Positions 1 through 10,281 of a stretch of 47,670 bases of DNA are shown here, in pieces. The DNA lies in the NCBI GenBank assembly GCA_020849535.1, contig JADLGB010000141.1, positions 1-47,670 on the forward strand, given 5' to 3'. Below the pieces are notes generated by a model. That model did no database searches. It saw nothing but the letters and a program-made list of their open reading frames with translations, and was not told the DNA's origin. Position 1 is the stretch's first letter. The number at the start of each line of letters is the position of its first letter. Made by a program: the position numbers and the translations under genes. Origin of the DNA: Candidatus Hydrogenedentota bacterium (GTDB lineage Bacteria > Hydrogenedentota > Hydrogenedentia > Hydrogenedentales > SLHB01).

Positions 1-1
1 A

Positions 2-358
2 ATCGTGACCATTCCCGAATCTTGGGGGACGAGTTCCATTCGTCTGGAAACCGGTCCCATCGAGTACGCGGCTTCGGTCTCTCTGGATGGGAGGCTTGTG
101 GGACATCTCCTCTGGCCCCCGTGGCACGTGGACATCCCCAAGTGTGCGCCTGGAAAACATGAGATTTCGATTCGCGTCGCCAACACGCTGGCGAACGAGC
201 TTACCTCGGAACGCGTGACGCAACTGTGGGCGGCCAAGACAGGCCCGGGATGGCCCAGTCCCTATCATGAGCGCGCGCTCGTCTTCGAACGCGAATCTCG
301 AGGTGGTGGCATCCAGGGCCCTATACGCCTGACGCGTCTCCTCGAAAGTCCCCAGTGA
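2..358 (+). CDS. C-terminal fragment of a large glycoside hydrolase (GH2/GH106-like beta-sandwich)
   Basis: The reading frame is open from the left edge to the TGA at 356-358, so this is the last ~118 residues of a longer gene. The visible part looks like the galactose-binding-like beta-sandwich that ends many GH2, GH78 and GH106-type glycosidases: an Ala-Ala-Ser-Val-x-Leu-Asp-Gly-Arg-x-Val-Gly segment, a Leu-Trp-Pro-Pro-Trp stretch, then a Pro-Gly-Lys-His-Glu-Ile-x-Ile-x-Val-Ala-Asn-Thr strand pair. No catalytic residues are visible, so the family and substrate cannot be fixed. The next gene follows on the same strand after 60 nt, and the neighbours (DUF4091 protein, fucosidase) support a role in polysaccharide degradation. 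An in-frame GTG at position 5 is unlikely to be the start. Confidence 0.75.
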   Translation: MVTIPESWGTSSIRLETGPIEYAASVSLDGRLVGHLLWPPWHVDIPKCAPGKHEISIRVANTLANELTSERVTQLWAAKTGPGWPSPYHERALVFERESRGGGIQGPIRLTRLLESPQ

Positions 359-418
359 GTTTCTGATAACGATTGGCATTTTCAGAGTAGAGTCCTAGCA
401 ACAGCGGAGTTGATCCTC

Positions 419-3400
419 ATGCATGCAACGGTTCGTTGGTTTCAAGGTATCGTCCTCGCACTATGCGCGGTGAACTTCTGTGTGGACGCCATGGAGATCA
501 CGTGGACGCGTTCGACGGGGCAACTTCCGCCTGAATCGACGCCGGTGCTGATCCAGGAGGCAGACGCGACGCGCATCCTCGTGGTGAATCGCGGCGGCCA
601 GCTCATGCGCTGGAACCTCGACGGCTCGAACGCGGGCCCCGGTCAGGACGGCGCGGTGGTTCAGTTGCCGGAGGGCGAGTGGTTCTCCGCGCCGCTGGTG
701 GCGGAATCCGCAGGAGCCCCGCGCATCCTGCTGTGTAGCGGGAAGGGCCTCGTGGTTGCGCTCGACGCGGCGTACCAAATGCTGTGGCAATACCAACTGC
801 CCGGCGAGACGGGCTACGGCGCGGCCGTTCCGGTGGAGTTCCCCGCGCACGACGACATGGCCCCCACATTCTGCTTCGCGGACAAGTCGGGTGCAGTGAC
901 CTGCCTCAACGCCGACGGATCCGTGCGCTGGCAGAGGGCGCTGGGCCTGGGCGAGTGCAAGACGATCATGAGTACTTTCAAAAGCGGGGAAGAAGCTTCC
1001 TTGCTGCTAGTCGGTGCTGGCTCGACCCTCCTGGCCTTAAACAAGGCCGGAGAGACCGTCTGGAACCGCGACCTCGGCCAGACGATCTGCGCGGGTCCCG
1101 TGGCGCATGGCGAAGGAAACGACGCCTTGATCGTATGCGGGGCGGGTTCGGGATCGCTGCATGCCTTCAACGGCTTCGGCGAGCCCCTGTGGGAGTCGCC
1201 GGTCGGCGATGAGATGGATAGCACCATCGTGTTTTGCGAGGCTGCACGCGGTGTGTCTGTACTGTGCAAAGGACTGTGGGGCAACCTGCACGCCTTTGAC
1301 CAGGATGGCACGCACCTTTGGACGCACCTCTATCGCGCCAAGAGCCGGAGCAAGCCGCTGGTCCTAATCGACTACGCGACGGGCGCGCAGGTCATTCTCA
1401 TTACCACGTATGGCCAGCAGGCGTTGCTGTTCAACCTGGATGGGATGCTTCTCGATGTGCGGCGGCTGGCGGGGGCGGCCAACGGTTCGCCGCTGCTTCT
1501 CCCCCACGCCGAAGGTCATAACGCGCAGGTTCTGACCGTCACCGCTTCGCTTCTGGCCCACTGCCTGGAACTTGGGCCGGTGACATCGCCCTATGGCGAG
1601 GCGGGCGTTGCGGGTCATGTCCGATCGAGATCGCGCGGCACGTCGTGGAAAGACGAGCCCTCCCTCACTGTCAGCAATCCGGGCGGCGCGCTGGTGCATG
1701 TGGACCTTTCCGCGCAAGTTGGGCCTACCCGAATCCTCCACGGGTGTATCACCACGCGGTCGGCGTTTGAAGTCCCACTCTCGCCATTTGCTGATTTCGC
1801 TCCCCGAGAGATCGAGTATGTAGTCGAGGACGGACAGCGCAATACCTTATCCCTGGGAGGCTGGAGTCCGAATTCTGAGCCAGCCCCGACGGCGGCGTCT
1901 GCCGAGCAAAAGCTCATTGCGCAGTCCACGGCGCCCTATGCCGCATTCGATGCGGAGGCCGCACTTCCGGCGGACACAGGCACATCGGCCTCGCTGCAAG
2001 TTGATCACCTGTACGTGGGTGAGGTCGATCAAGATGCCGTGGTGGTGACGCCCCAATTGAATCACCCGGTGAACGTGCGCGTCTCCGCGTCGCCGTTGAG
2101 TACCGCTGACGGAACTGCTTTCGCCGGTAACGTTCAGTTGTTCGAGCTTGTCTTCACAGGCGCATTCAACGGCGAAGATGTGGCCGATGCCCTGCTGCCG
2201 TTCGACAACCCCGTGAGACTTCTCCCGGGCAGATCTGTGAAGATCTGGGCCCAGGTGGATGCGCACGGCGCGGCGCCGGGGACCTACACGGGCTCGGTGA
2301 TCGTTCAGACAATCCCGGAGAGCGATCATTCCATCGAAATACCCTTGACCGTGAATGTGTTGCCGCTTGAACTGACAAAGCCGTTTCCGTTGACCCTGTG
2401 CACGTGGGACTACGTGCCTAACCAGTGGCATCCCAATCGCACCGCGGAAGTCCTCGATGACATGGCGGGGCACGGCGTCAACGTGTTTCCGCGCAGCGTC
2501 GCCATGCCGCCCGCGACCGTGGGTGAAAACGGCACGTTGACCTGCGATTGGTCGACGATGGATGCGCCGCTGGCGGAATTGAAGGGCAGGGGCCAGGTCC
2601 TCTTCCATATGGCACACCCTTCGTTGACCTTCGCGAAGGATCCAAGTCCCGAGGTGAAACGAGACGCGGAAATCGCGTATCTGCTTCAGTGGCGCGATCA
2701 TCTGCGCGAGTTGGGATGGAGCTATGCGGACTACGCGCTGTATCCCGTGGACGAACCGGGCCTCGACCACGGCAAGCGTGTTCCGTCATTTCTGGATGCG
2801 GCGTACTTGTTCCGCGCGGCCGATCCGCGATTTCGTGTTTACACGGACCCCGTGCCTGGCCTTTCCCTCGTGGACTACGAACGGATTTCGCCTTACGTCG
2901 ACCTGTGGTGCCCGAACATGCGCCTGGTCTCCGGACTGCTGGCGGATGATCCACGCATTGAGCGTATCGTGAACTCGGGTAAGGAGGTCTGGTCCTACGA
3001 ATGCGTCGCGCAGGTGCTTTCCTTGTCGCCGCTGCGGTACAACCGCGCCAATGCATGGCGTGCCTTTTATTTTGGACTCGATGGCATCGGGTTCTGGACG
3101 CACTCGACCACGCAGACCAACCCCTGGATTCGGCGTAAGGATTTCAATGAATATGAGCTGGTCTACCCAGGTGAACTGCCCGTACCCAGTGTCCGCTGGG
3201 AGGCCGTGCGCGATGGATTGGAAGATGTCGCTGCCATCGCGCTATTGCAGCGCGCCATCAAGCAGAATGAAGAGACGGGAACGAAACCGGAAGCGGTGCA
3301 GCAAGCGAAGGAAGCGATCAGCATCGCCCAGCGCGACATCATGGAGTTGTCCGACCAGGCGTTCATGGAAAGCCGGGACTATCTGCGACTTGGCGACCGC

Positions 3401-3490
3401 CGCATCTGGCACACCCCGAGCGACGTGGAAACCTACGAGCGCCACCGTGCCCGCATCGCGGAGTTAACTCTCGCGCTGAATGCGCCGTGA
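419..3490 (+). CDS. Secreted beta-propeller plus DUF4091 (GH123-like) protein
   Basis: This 1023-residue protein starts with a Sec signal peptide (about residues 1-25). Residues ~25-390 show repeated Leu-x-Ala-Leu/Phe-x-x-x-Gly-x-x-x-Trp units typical of PQQ-like beta-propeller blades. A beta-sandwich linker follows at ~500-645. The C-terminal half resembles DUF4091 proteins, which are related to GH123, with a Tyr-Pro-Val-Asp-Glu-Pro-Gly motif near residue 775 where the acidic catalytic pair of such barrels lies. Joining a propeller to a DUF4091 module in one chain is uncommon in my experience. I chose ATG at 419 because GGAG lies at 406-409, 9 nt upstream; the in-frame TTG at 410 has no Shine-Dalgarno. 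The substrate is unknown; a hexosaminidase-like or structural carbohydrate-binding role is inference. It converges on the GH95 gene. Confidence 0.8.
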   Translation: MHATVRWFQGIVLALCAVNFCVDAMEITWTRSTGQLPPESTPVLIQEADATRILVVNRGGQLMRWNLDGSNAGPGQDGAVVQLPEGEWFSAPLVAESAGAPRILLCSGKGLVVALDAAYQMLWQYQLPGETGYGAAVPVEFPAHDDMAPTFCFADKSGAVTCLNADGSVRWQRALGLGECKTIMSTFKSGEEASLLLVGAGSTLLALNKAGETVWNRDLGQTICAGPVAHGEGNDALIVCGAGSGSLHAFNGFGEPLWESPVGDEMDSTIVFCEAARGVSVLCKGLWGNLHAFDQDGTHLWTHLYRAKSRSKPLVLIDYATGAQVILITTYGQQALLFNLDGMLLDVRRLAGAANGSPLLLPHAEGHNAQVLTVTASLLAHCLELGPVTSPYGEAGVAGHVRSRSRGTSWKDEPSLTVSNPGGALVHVDLSAQVGPTRILHGCITTRSAFEVPLSPFADFAPREIEYVVEDGQRNTLSLGGWSPNSEPAPTAASAEQKLIAQSTAPYAAFDAEAALPADTGTSASLQVDHLYVGEVDQDAVVVTPQLNHPVNVRVSASPLSTADGTAFAGNVQLFELVFTGAFNGEDVADALLPFDNPVRLLPGRSVKIWAQVDAHGAAPGTYTGSVIVQTIPESDHSIEIPLTVNVLPLELTKPFPLTLCTWDYVPNQWHPNRTAEVLDDMAGHGVNVFPRSVAMPPATVGENGTLTCDWSTMDAPLAELKGRGQVLFHMAHPSLTFAKDPSPEVKRDAEIAYLLQWRDHLRELGWSYADYALYPVDEPGLDHGKRVPSFLDAAYLFRAADPRFRVYTDPVPGLSLVDYERISPYVDLWCPNMRLVSGLLADDPRIERIVNSGKEVWSYECVAQVLSLSPLRYNRANAWRAFYFGLDGIGFWTHSTTQTNPWIRRKDFNEYELVYPGELPVPSVRWEAVRDGLEDVAAIALLQRAIKQNEETGTKPEAVQQAKEAISIAQRDIMELSDQAFMESRDYLRLGDRRIWHTPSDVETYERHRARIAELTLALNAP

Positions 3491-3522
3491 AAGGTCCTTT
3501 ATAACGAAATCCCCTGTAGCGG

Positions 3523-3551
3523 CCGGCTTCCACGCCGGGCGTCTTTCTATT
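3523..3551 (+). terminator. Weak terminator-like hairpin between converging genes
   Basis: A 5-bp stem (CCGGC at 3523-3527, GCCGG at 3534-3538) with a six-base loop is followed by a T-rich stretch at 3541-3551. It lies just after the DUF4091 gene stop and touches the end of the converging fucosidase gene. The stem is short, so the call is tentative. Confidence 0.35.
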
Positions 3552-5991
3552 TGCCTGGGCGAAGGATGTAATGTCCACCGGGCTCTGTCACAAAATGAAC
3601 AGCATTGTTCCCCGACGAGCTAACTGCCACCGGCTGCCCGTTGCTTGTGAACTCAAGCGGCGCATTGCCGCGCACGGCGCACGGCTTGCCCAGCGTGGAC
3701 ACAACCGTCGCTTCCGTCAGCTTCCCAGCCTGCCACGCAAGGTCCACTGTGAAACCGCCGCGCGCGCGCAGTCCCTTCACATGACCATCCATCCACGATG
3801 GAGGCAATGCGGGCAAAAGTACGATCTCGCCCGTATGACTTTGCAGAAGCATCTCCGCGATACCAGCCGTGGCCCCGAAGTTACCGTCGATCTGGAACGG
3901 CGGATGATTGTCGAAGAGATTCGGCAAAGTGGATTTGGCCAGCAGCGCATTGATGTTCTCGACCGCGAGGCCCCCTTCGCCGAGGCGCGCCCAGAAGTTG
4001 ATGATCCACGCGCGGCTCCACCCCGTGTGCCCGCCGCCATTGGCGAGACGCCGCTCCAGCGACACCCGCGCCGCCTTTGCGAGGTCCGGAGTTCCTTCCA
4101 AGGTGATCTGATTGCCCGGATGCAGCGCAAAAAGATGCGACATGTGCCGGTGACCGGGCTCCGGTTCGTCAAAGTCTTCGAGCCACTCCTGCAACTGTCC
4201 GTGCTTGCCGACCTGGGGCGGGGCCAAGCGCGCTCGCGCTGTTAGTACTTCCTTACGAAAGCCGTCATCGATTCCCAGAACCTCGCTGGCCTCGGCGCAA
4301 TGCGTGAACAAATTGTGCAGAATCTGCATATCCATGGACGGGCCCATACACACATTCGCCTCTTGTCCATCCGACGTGCGGAACTTGTTCTCGGGCGAGT
4401 TCGAGGGACTGGTCACGAGCCACTTGTGCTCCGGCTCCTCCACAAGCGTGTCGAGATAGAACTGCGCCGATCCCTTTATGATCGGGTACACACGCGCGAG
4501 GTACTCGCGGTCGCCGATGAATGCGTAGTGCTCCCACAGGTGTTGACACAACCACCCGCCTGCCGCCATGAACTGGCCCCAGGACGGATGTTCGCCCGGC
4601 GACGTGAATCCCCAGATATTCGAGATGGTGTGGACGGCCCAGCCATCAGCGCCGTAGTGGACCTTCGCCGTCTTCGCGCCGGGTTCCTGCAAGGACGCGA
4701 TGTACTCCAAGAACGGCTCATGGCATTCGGACAGATTGCACACCTCGGCGGGCCAGTAGTTCATCTGGTCGTTGATGTTGTGGTGGTAGTCCGCATTCCA
4801 CGGCGCCTGAAAATGGTCGCACCAGATCCCCTGAAGGTTCGCGGGCAAGTCGCCCGGGCGGGAACTCGATATGAGCAAGTACCGCCCATATTGGAAGTAC
4901 AGAGCCGCCAGTGCGGGGTCATCGCCTCCATTGGCCACAGCCTCAATGCGCTTGTCAGTGGCTAGAGTCGCGACGCCCCTATTCCCTAGACTAATTGATA
5001 CGCGCCGGAACAACGCCTGGTAATCCGCGATGTGCGCCGCGCGGAGTTCCTCGTAGGACTTGGCCTCCGCCGCGGCTAACTGCCGTTGGCAGACCAGCGT
5101 GGGATTTTCCCCGCGATAATCGGTCGCGGCCACAAGCAGCAGTGTCACGGCATTCGCCTCGCGAACTATCAACACGTTCTCCGCCGCTTCGAGCTTTCCT
5201 CCCTCGCAAAGGACCTTCGCACGAGCCTCGTAGCGCATGCCTTTGCCCAGCCACGTGCGCCCGCCGAGCACAAGGGTGTCCACGCCGTCCGCGGAAGCCG
5301 TGATAGGCGCCTCCTGCTCCTCGGAGTTCGGATACGGCTCGATCTCTGAGTCGTTCTTCCACCGGCGTGAACTGCGATGTGGGTCACGGTCCAACGTTAC
5401 GTCGAAGGAAATGGCGCCGGGCTTGTCCGCCGTGAAGTGCATCACCAGAACCTGGTCCGGCGCGCTACTGAAGGCCTCGCGCTGAAAGGCGACACGATCC
5501 TTCGTATACTTCAGGCTCGCGACGGCAGTGTCCAGATCGAGCGTACGTTTGTAGTCTGTGAACGGAGCTTCGCTGCCCACAAACGTGAACATCAGATCCC
5601 CAAGCGTCTGGTAGGAGCCGAAAGGCACGTACGCGCCATTGCCCAAACCCGATCCTTCCCCCTTGCAAACCAACGTCTTGAAAGTCAGTTCCTGCGCTTC
5701 CGCGTACTTCTTCTGCGCGAGGAGGTTACGCACCTCTTGAAGGTGTTTGAAGGCGTCCGGATTGTCGGCATCCTGCGGACCGCCGGACCAGAGGCTGTCT
5801 TCATTCAACTGGATGCGCTCGCGCGCAACGCCACCGAAGACCATGCATCCCAGACGTCCGTTGCCAAGTGGCAGCGCCTCGGTCCATGACTTCGCGGGTT
5901 GTTCGTACCAGAGCGCCAAGTCATCGCTCTGTGCGTAGGACACTCCAGACAGCATGGCCGCACAACTCGCAAGCACCATAGTCCACTTCAT
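3547..5991 (-). CDS. GH95 family alpha-L-fucosidase, secreted
   Basis: The 814-residue product has a Sec signal peptide ending near Ala20 and the usual GH95 layout: an N-terminal beta-sandwich (Leu-Trp-Tyr-x-x-[18 protein letters not shown]), then an (alpha/alpha)6 barrel. Conserved barrel motifs are [12 protein letters not shown] (Asn405 and Asn407), Ser-Pro-Glu-Asn (Glu534) and Gln-Ile-Asp-Gly-Asn-Phe-Gly (Asp702). By analogy with characterised GH95 enzymes, the asparagines and Asp702 would form the inverting base system and Glu534 is a candidate acid. The enzyme should release alpha-1,2-linked L-fucose (some GH95 members take L-galactose) in the periplasm or outside the cell. Length is normal for the family. 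Purine-rich GAGAGG lies just before the ATG. A 325-bp gap with an inverted repeat separates it from the divergent beta-helix gene. Confidence 0.92.
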   Translation of the reverse strand: MKWTMVLASCAAMLSGVSYAQSDDLALWYEQPAKSWTEALPLGNGRLGCMVFGGVARERIQLNEDSLWSGGPQDADNPDAFKHLQEVRNLLAQKKYAEAQELTFKTLVCKGEGSGLGNGAYVPFGSYQTLGDLMFTFVGSEAPFTDYKRTLDLDTAVASLKYTKDRVAFQREAFSSAPDQVLVMHFTADKPGAISFDVTLDRDPHRSSRRWKNDSEIEPYPNSEEQEAPITASADGVDTLVLGGRTWLGKGMRYEARAKVLCEGGKLEAAENVLIVREANAVTLLLVAATDYRGENPTLVCQRQLAAAEAKSYEELRAAHIADYQALFRRVSISLGNRGVATLATDKRIEAVANGGDDPALAALYFQYGRYLLISSSRPGDLPANLQGIWCDHFQAPWNADYHHNINDQMNYWPAEVCNLSECHEPFLEYIASLQEPGAKTAKVHYGADGWAVHTISNIWGFTSPGEHPSWGQFMAAGGWLCQHLWEHYAFIGDREYLARVYPIIKGSAQFYLDTLVEEPEHKWLVTSPSNSPENKFRTSDGQEANVCMGPSMDMQILHNLFTHCAEASEVLGIDDGFRKEVLTARARLAPPQVGKHGQLQEWLEDFDEPEPGHRHMSHLFALHPGNQITLEGTPDLAKAARVSLERRLANGGGHTGWSRAWIINFWARLGEGGLAVENINALLAKSTLPNLFDNHPPFQIDGNFGATAGIAEMLLQSHTGEIVLLPALPPSWMDGHVKGLRARGGFTVDLAWQAGKLTEATVVSTLGKPCAVRGNAPLEFTSNGQPVAVSSSGNNAVHFVTEPGGHYILRPGK

Positions 5992-6070
5992 GGAATCACC
6001 TCTCTCGTTTGCACCTTGGAAAATCGACTTTTAACAGTAGCAAAATCGACCTGCCTCGCACAGCAAGTGA

Positions 6071-6222
6071 AAGACACAGGCGAGGGCGCCTATGCCACAC
6101 GCGCTTGCCCCACCTTGGTTTCTTCCTGCTCTCTTCCAGTCCTCGGTATACCCGAGGGCTTGCGGAATTCCGGGTAGCCGGTATTTTGGAGATAGTCGTG
6201 TGGGATAGGCGCCCTCGCCTGT
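6071..6222. repeat. Inverted pair of the ACAGGCG hairpin repeat (MITE-like)
   Basis: This fills the 325-bp gap between the fucosidase and beta-helix genes. The left arm (6076-6101) and right arm (6197-6222) are inverted copies of one 26-bp sequence with one mismatch, and each arm carries its own small hairpin (ACAGGCG/CGCCTRT). Between them lies a CCTCGG-TATAC-CCGAGG hairpin. The left copy, extended to 6071-6110, matches 17517-17556 at 39 of 40 positions. I see no coding frame inside. It behaves like a dispersed, non-autonomous repeat; it could also act as a bidirectional transcription barrier. Confidence 0.75.
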
Positions 6223-6316
6223 CATCCCATTCCCCCCGGTTTCTTTCGCGCGTGCGGAGATGCATAATGGTCTCAGTTAATGTAGCCATGTCATTCGAGA
6301 GAAGGGGAGACTACAA

Positions 6317-8398
6317 ATGCTTCGCAGCGTCTACTGCTTTATATCAGCACTCGCGTTGATGGCCGTACTTGCTTCGAGTCCGGGACTTGCCCAGAACGCA
6401 GAGCCCTGGAACGTCCATGTCAGCTCCGCCGGCAGTGATGCCTGGTCGGGGTCGCTTCCCGAGCCCAACGCGGAGAAAACTGATGGTCCGCTCGCGACGC
6501 TGGTGCGTGCGCGCGATGTTCTCCGCGAGCGCAAGGCGCAAGGGGGTCTTCCCGAAGGCGGCGCCCGCGTCATCGTGCAGGGTGGACAGTACGTCTTTGA
6601 TGCCCCTCTACAATTATCTGCTGAAGACAGCGGAACCGCACAAGCGCCCATCACGTACGCCGCGGCGGAAGGACAAGAAGTCCGTATCAGCGGCGGGAAG
6701 GTGTTGGATGGCTTCGCCCCGGTAACTGATGAGGCCACTCTGGCCCGCCTCGACGAGAGCGCGCGTGGGCACGTGGTATCAATGGATCTTCGTGCGGCAG
6801 GTATCACGGACTTCGGATCTCCGCAAGGCGGCGGTGTGGAACTGTTCTTCCGCGACAAGTCGATGACCCTTGCGCGCTGGCCCAACGAAGGATGGACGCA
6901 TATCGCCGGGCTCTGCGTCGAGGACGGCCACCAGATCCACGGCATCCCCGGCAGCAAGACGGGCCGCTTCATCTACGAAGGTGATCGCCCCAGCCGTTGG
7001 ATCAACGAATCAGACCCATGGGTCCACGGCTACTGGTTCTGGGATTGGTCCGACCAACGGCAGGCCATTGCCTCAATCGATCCTGCGAGGAAGGAAATCG
7101 CTGTGAAAGAGCCTTACCATGGCTATGGCTACCGCAAGGGTCAGTGGTATTACGCGTACAACCTGCTCGTGGAACTTGACGCGCCCGGTGAATGGTACAT
7201 CGATCGCGATGCGGGCGTGTTGTACTTCTGGCCGCCGGAAGTGGTGAATCCCGGCGACGCCGTCATGACGATGCTCCCCACGCTGATCGAAATGAAGGAC
7301 GTGTCCAGCATGACGATCCAGGGTCTCACTCTGGAATCCGGGCGTGGCGTGGGCATCTCGATGAGTGGTGGTGCAAAGAACCGCATCGTGGGCTGCACCA
7401 TCCGCAACATCGGCGGATGGGCAGTCACCGTGGGCGGCGGCGACAACCACACGGTCGCGGGGTGCGACATCTACCAGACCGGCCAAGGCGGGATTTCTCT
7501 ATCTGGCGGCGACAGGACCACGCTGACTCCCGCCAACCACCTCGCCGACAACAACCACATCCACCACTACAGCCGCATCGACCGCATGTACCATCCCGCG
7601 ATTACCCTGCAGGGCGTGGGCAACCGGGCGACGCACAATCTTATTCACGATGCTCCCCATATGGGCATGGGCTTCGGCGGTAACGATCACCTGATTGAAT
7701 TCAACGAGATCTACAACGTGTGCTTCGAGTCCAACGACGCGGGCGCCATCTACACGGGACGCAATTGGACGATGCGCGGGAACGTCCTTCGCTACAACTA
7801 TCTCCACGACATCAGCGGGTTCGAGAACAAGGGATGTGTCGGCATTTATCTCGACGACATGTTCGCATCTGCGGACATCCTCAGTAATGTCTTCTACAAC
7901 GTCACCCGTGCGGCGTTCATCGGGGGCGGGCGCGATTGCACTGTCGCCAACAATATTTTCGTGGACTGTAAGCAAGCCATGCATGTGGACGCGCGCGCGC
8001 TTGGCTGGGCCCACGGCCACGCCGACGAGTGGATTCAGGAGGCCAAGGAGAAGGGCACGATCTCGGGCATTGCCTTCGACAAACCGCCTTACAGCGAGCG
8101 GTACCCCGCGTTACCACACATTCTGGAGAAGGAGCCCAAGGCCCCCGAGGGCAACCTGATCGCGCGCAATATCTTCTGGGGCGGAAGCTGGGACGATATA
8201 GAGGAAGTCGCGCGCCCGTACCTCACCATCGAGAAGAACCTCGTGCAGGAAGACCCCCATTTTGTGGACGCGGCTCAGCACGATTACCGTCTCAAGGAGG
8301 ATTCTCCGGCGTTTGCGCTGGGTTTTGAACCCATACCCATCGAGAAGATCGGTCTCTACGAATCACCCGAGCGAGCGACGTGGCCTGTGGAACGCTGA
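6317..8398 (+). CDS. Secreted right-handed parallel beta-helix protein (pectate lyase-like fold)
   Basis: The product has 693 residues with a Sec signal peptide (cleavage near Ala-Gln at ~25). The mature protein starts with a Val-Ser-x-x-Gly-Ser-Asp-x-Trp-Ser-Gly segment and a Gly-Pro-Leu-Ala-Thr-Leu-x-x-Ala-Arg-Asp strand set typical of this secreted beta-helix family. Residues ~310-560 hold repeated short turns rich in Gly, Asn and Ile (such as Asn-x-Ile-x-His/Asn-x-x-x) that build the helix coils. Proteins of this kind bind or cleave polysaccharides (polysaccharide lyases, GH28-, GH110- or GH120-like); I cannot assign a reaction. AAGGGGAG precedes the ATG by a normal distance. The histidine kinase gene starts 22 bp after its stop, so the two may be cotranscribed. 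Confidence 0.8.
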   Translation: MLRSVYCFISALALMAVLASSPGLAQNAEPWNVHVSSAGSDAWSGSLPEPNAEKTDGPLATLVRARDVLRERKAQGGLPEGGARVIVQGGQYVFDAPLQLSAEDSGTAQAPITYAAAEGQEVRISGGKVLDGFAPVTDEATLARLDESARGHVVSMDLRAAGITDFGSPQGGGVELFFRDKSMTLARWPNEGWTHIAGLCVEDGHQIHGIPGSKTGRFIYEGDRPSRWINESDPWVHGYWFWDWSDQRQAIASIDPARKEIAVKEPYHGYGYRKGQWYYAYNLLVELDAPGEWYIDRDAGVLYFWPPEVVNPGDAVMTMLPTLIEMKDVSSMTIQGLTLESGRGVGISMSGGAKNRIVGCTIRNIGGWAVTVGGGDNHTVAGCDIYQTGQGGISLSGGDRTTLTPANHLADNNHIHHYSRIDRMYHPAITLQGVGNRATHNLIHDAPHMGMGFGGNDHLIEFNEIYNVCFESNDAGAIYTGRNWTMRGNVLRYNYLHDISGFENKGCVGIYLDDMFASADILSNVFYNVTRAAFIGGGRDCTVANNIFVDCKQAMHVDARALGWAHGHADEWIQEAKEKGTISGIAFDKPPYSERYPALPHILEKEPKAPEGNLIARNIFWGGSWDDIEEVARPYLTIEKNLVQEDPHFVDAAQHDYRLKEDSPAFALGFEPIPIEKIGLYESPERATWPVER

Positions 8399-8420
8399 CG
8401 CGGTCACGCGATATCACGGG

Positions 8421-10280
8421 ATGCTGGCTATGAGTGGCAGAGATACGGCGAAATCGCCCGTGCAACGCACGCGCCCTGCGAACCTGGAGAGCGGCGACTA
8501 TCCGTTTGCCTCGCTCCTGCGTCTGAGCGCGGGTCTCGCATACGTGGCCCGAGCCGATGCATCGAGGACACCCTTGGGCGTCAGTGGTAGGCTCGCGATC
8601 GCGTTGGGATACTCGATTCGCGCCAAGGTACCGCTGCAAGACTTCTGGGACGCACACCTCCACCCCAGCGATGCGGACCGCGTGAAGAAGCGTTGGGCAG
8701 GGCAGTCCACGCGCAAGAGAGTGCGGGATCCTCTCGAATACCGACTGCTCACGAAGAAGGGCGCCATAATCTGGATCCATGAAGAGTCGGTCCTCGGCGA
8801 GAATAGTGACGGTGCACCGCGCTGCGTCTTCTCCGTGCTCGTGGATGTGACGAAAGGTAAAGAGGCCGAGGAACACAACCTTTCACAAGCGCGCGACCTG
8901 CGCGAACGCGTCAAGGAGCTGAATTGCCTCTATGCAATCACCCATCTTGCCGAGGAAGGGTCCGTCGAGCAGATGCTCGAACGAGTCGTCTGCATTTTGC
9001 CGGAAGCCTGGCAGTATCCTGAAAGAGCCTACGCACGAATTGCTTACGCAGGCCGGACTTTTGCTTCCCAAGGCGCCTGCGATTCACAGTGGATGCAGTC
9101 GGCTTCCATCACGATTCGCGGCGAGACCGTGGGCCATGTCGAGATTGGATATCGGAGCCTCCCCGCAGGCGCCCCGGAATCGCCGTTTCTCCCTGAGGAA
9201 TGGTCGCTGTTGCGTGGGATCACCCGGCGCCTCTCGGATGCCATCGAACGCATCATGGCGCAAGAGGCCGTCCGCAAGAGTGAGGCACTGTACCGCACTC
9301 TCGCCAAGAACGTCCCTGGCGCCCTTGTCGGACTCTTCGACCGTGACTTATGCTGTACTTTGGCAGAGGGAAACCTGAGGGGCATCCTCTCAAAGCACCG
9401 TATTGAAGGACTTTCGCTGTCGGAGGTCTGGAAAGATGAGCCTCGCTTTCTCCTCCAGGCGTGTCAGCGGGCGCTCGAGGGGCACGAAACTGCAGAAGAG
9501 CATCGTTGGCACGATCTCGCGCTCTCCATCCACACCTTGCCGATCGGCGATGCGGATGGGGTACGTTCGGGGATGTTCCTCGTTCAGGATGTGACGGAAC
9601 GCCGGAACCTTGAAAAGGAAGTCCTGGAGATCGCCGCGCGCGAACAGCGGCGGATCGGGCAGGACCTTCACGATGGCCTTGGACAGCTTCTGACCGGCCT
9701 GATGTGTTTGAGCGGGAGTCTCTCGCGCAACTTGCATCAGGTAGCCCCATCTCACGTCGCGGAAGCCGATGAGATCACGCAGATCACGCGGCATGCCATG
9801 ACCGAAGTGCGCGCATTGGCGAGAGGATTGATGCCCGTGGATCTTGATTCGCGGGGGTTGGCGGCCGCCTTGCAGGAATTGGCCTACGACTGCGAAAACC
9901 TGTTCAACGTCGCATGCGACTGCATCTGTGATGACCCGGTGCGTGTGGAAGACCCTGTGTCTTCCCTGCAACTGTACCGGATCACACAGGAGGCCGTGAG
10001 CAATGCCGTGCGACACGGGCAGGCGTCACTCATTCGCATCCATTTGAGCCAGGACCCGTCCGGCAGTGGCCTACTAACGATTCAGGACGACGGGCGCGGG
10101 TTCCGCACAGGTGCAAAGCCGGGGACCGGGATGGGGCTGCGCATCATGAAGTACCGCGCCGAGACCATCGGCGGGCTGCTGGAAGTTCATTCGCGTCGCG
10201 CGAAGGGCACCACGATAGCGTGTCGATTTCCGCTGTCGGTAACGCGGCAACCACCCAGAACTTTTTCAGAAGAGAGATGA
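8421..10280 (+). CDS. Soluble PAS-containing HisKA_3 (NarL-type) sensor histidine kinase
   Basis: The product is 619 residues with no membrane span, so it should sense a cytoplasmic signal. Domains in order are a PAS-like region (~28-150), a middle region starting with Leu-Asn-Cys-Leu-Tyr-Ala-Ile that resembles modules found before PAS domains in this kinase class (~165-280), a second PAS-like region (~285-395), a HisKA_3 dimerisation domain with H-box Arg-Ile-Gly-Gln-Asp-Leu-His-Asp-Gly (His417 phosphoacceptor), and an HATPase domain with N-box Asn528, G1 Asp-Asp-Gly-Arg-Gly-Phe (556-561) and G2 Gly-Met-Gly-Leu (570-573). The start is uncertain: ATG 8421 and ATG 8430 are both in frame and neither has a good ribosome site; upstream sequence in the same frame overlaps the beta-helix gene. 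The partner regulator starts one base after the stop. Confidence 0.88.
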   Translation: MLAMSGRDTAKSPVQRTRPANLESGDYPFASLLRLSAGLAYVARADASRTPLGVSGRLAIALGYSIRAKVPLQDFWDAHLHPSDADRVKKRWAGQSTRKRVRDPLEYRLLTKKGAIIWIHEESVLGENSDGAPRCVFSVLVDVTKGKEAEEHNLSQARDLRERVKELNCLYAITHLAEEGSVEQMLERVVCILPEAWQYPERAYARIAYAGRTFASQGACDSQWMQSASITIRGETVGHVEIGYRSLPAGAPESPFLPEEWSLLRGITRRLSDAIERIMAQEAVRKSEALYRTLAKNVPGALVGLFDRDLCCTLAEGNLRGILSKHRIEGLSLSEVWKDEPRFLLQACQRALEGHETAEEHRWHDLALSIHTLPIGDADGVRSGMFLVQDVTERRNLEKEVLEIAAREQRRIGQDLHDGLGQLLTGLMCLSGSLSRNLHQVAPSHVAEADEITQITRHAMTEVRALARGLMPVDLDSRGLAAALQELAYDCENLFNVACDCICDDPVRVEDPVSSLQLYRITQEAVSNAVRHGQASLIRIHLSQDPSGSGLLTIQDDGRGFRTGAKPGTGMGLRIMKYRAETIGGLLEVHSRRAKGTTIACRFPLSVTRQPPRTFSEER

Positions 10281-10281
10281 A

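Noticed and set aside
1847..2770. A 307-codon minus-strand frame inside the DUF4091 gene
   Set aside because: It is a GC-rich shadow of the real plus-strand gene, without ribosome site or motif.
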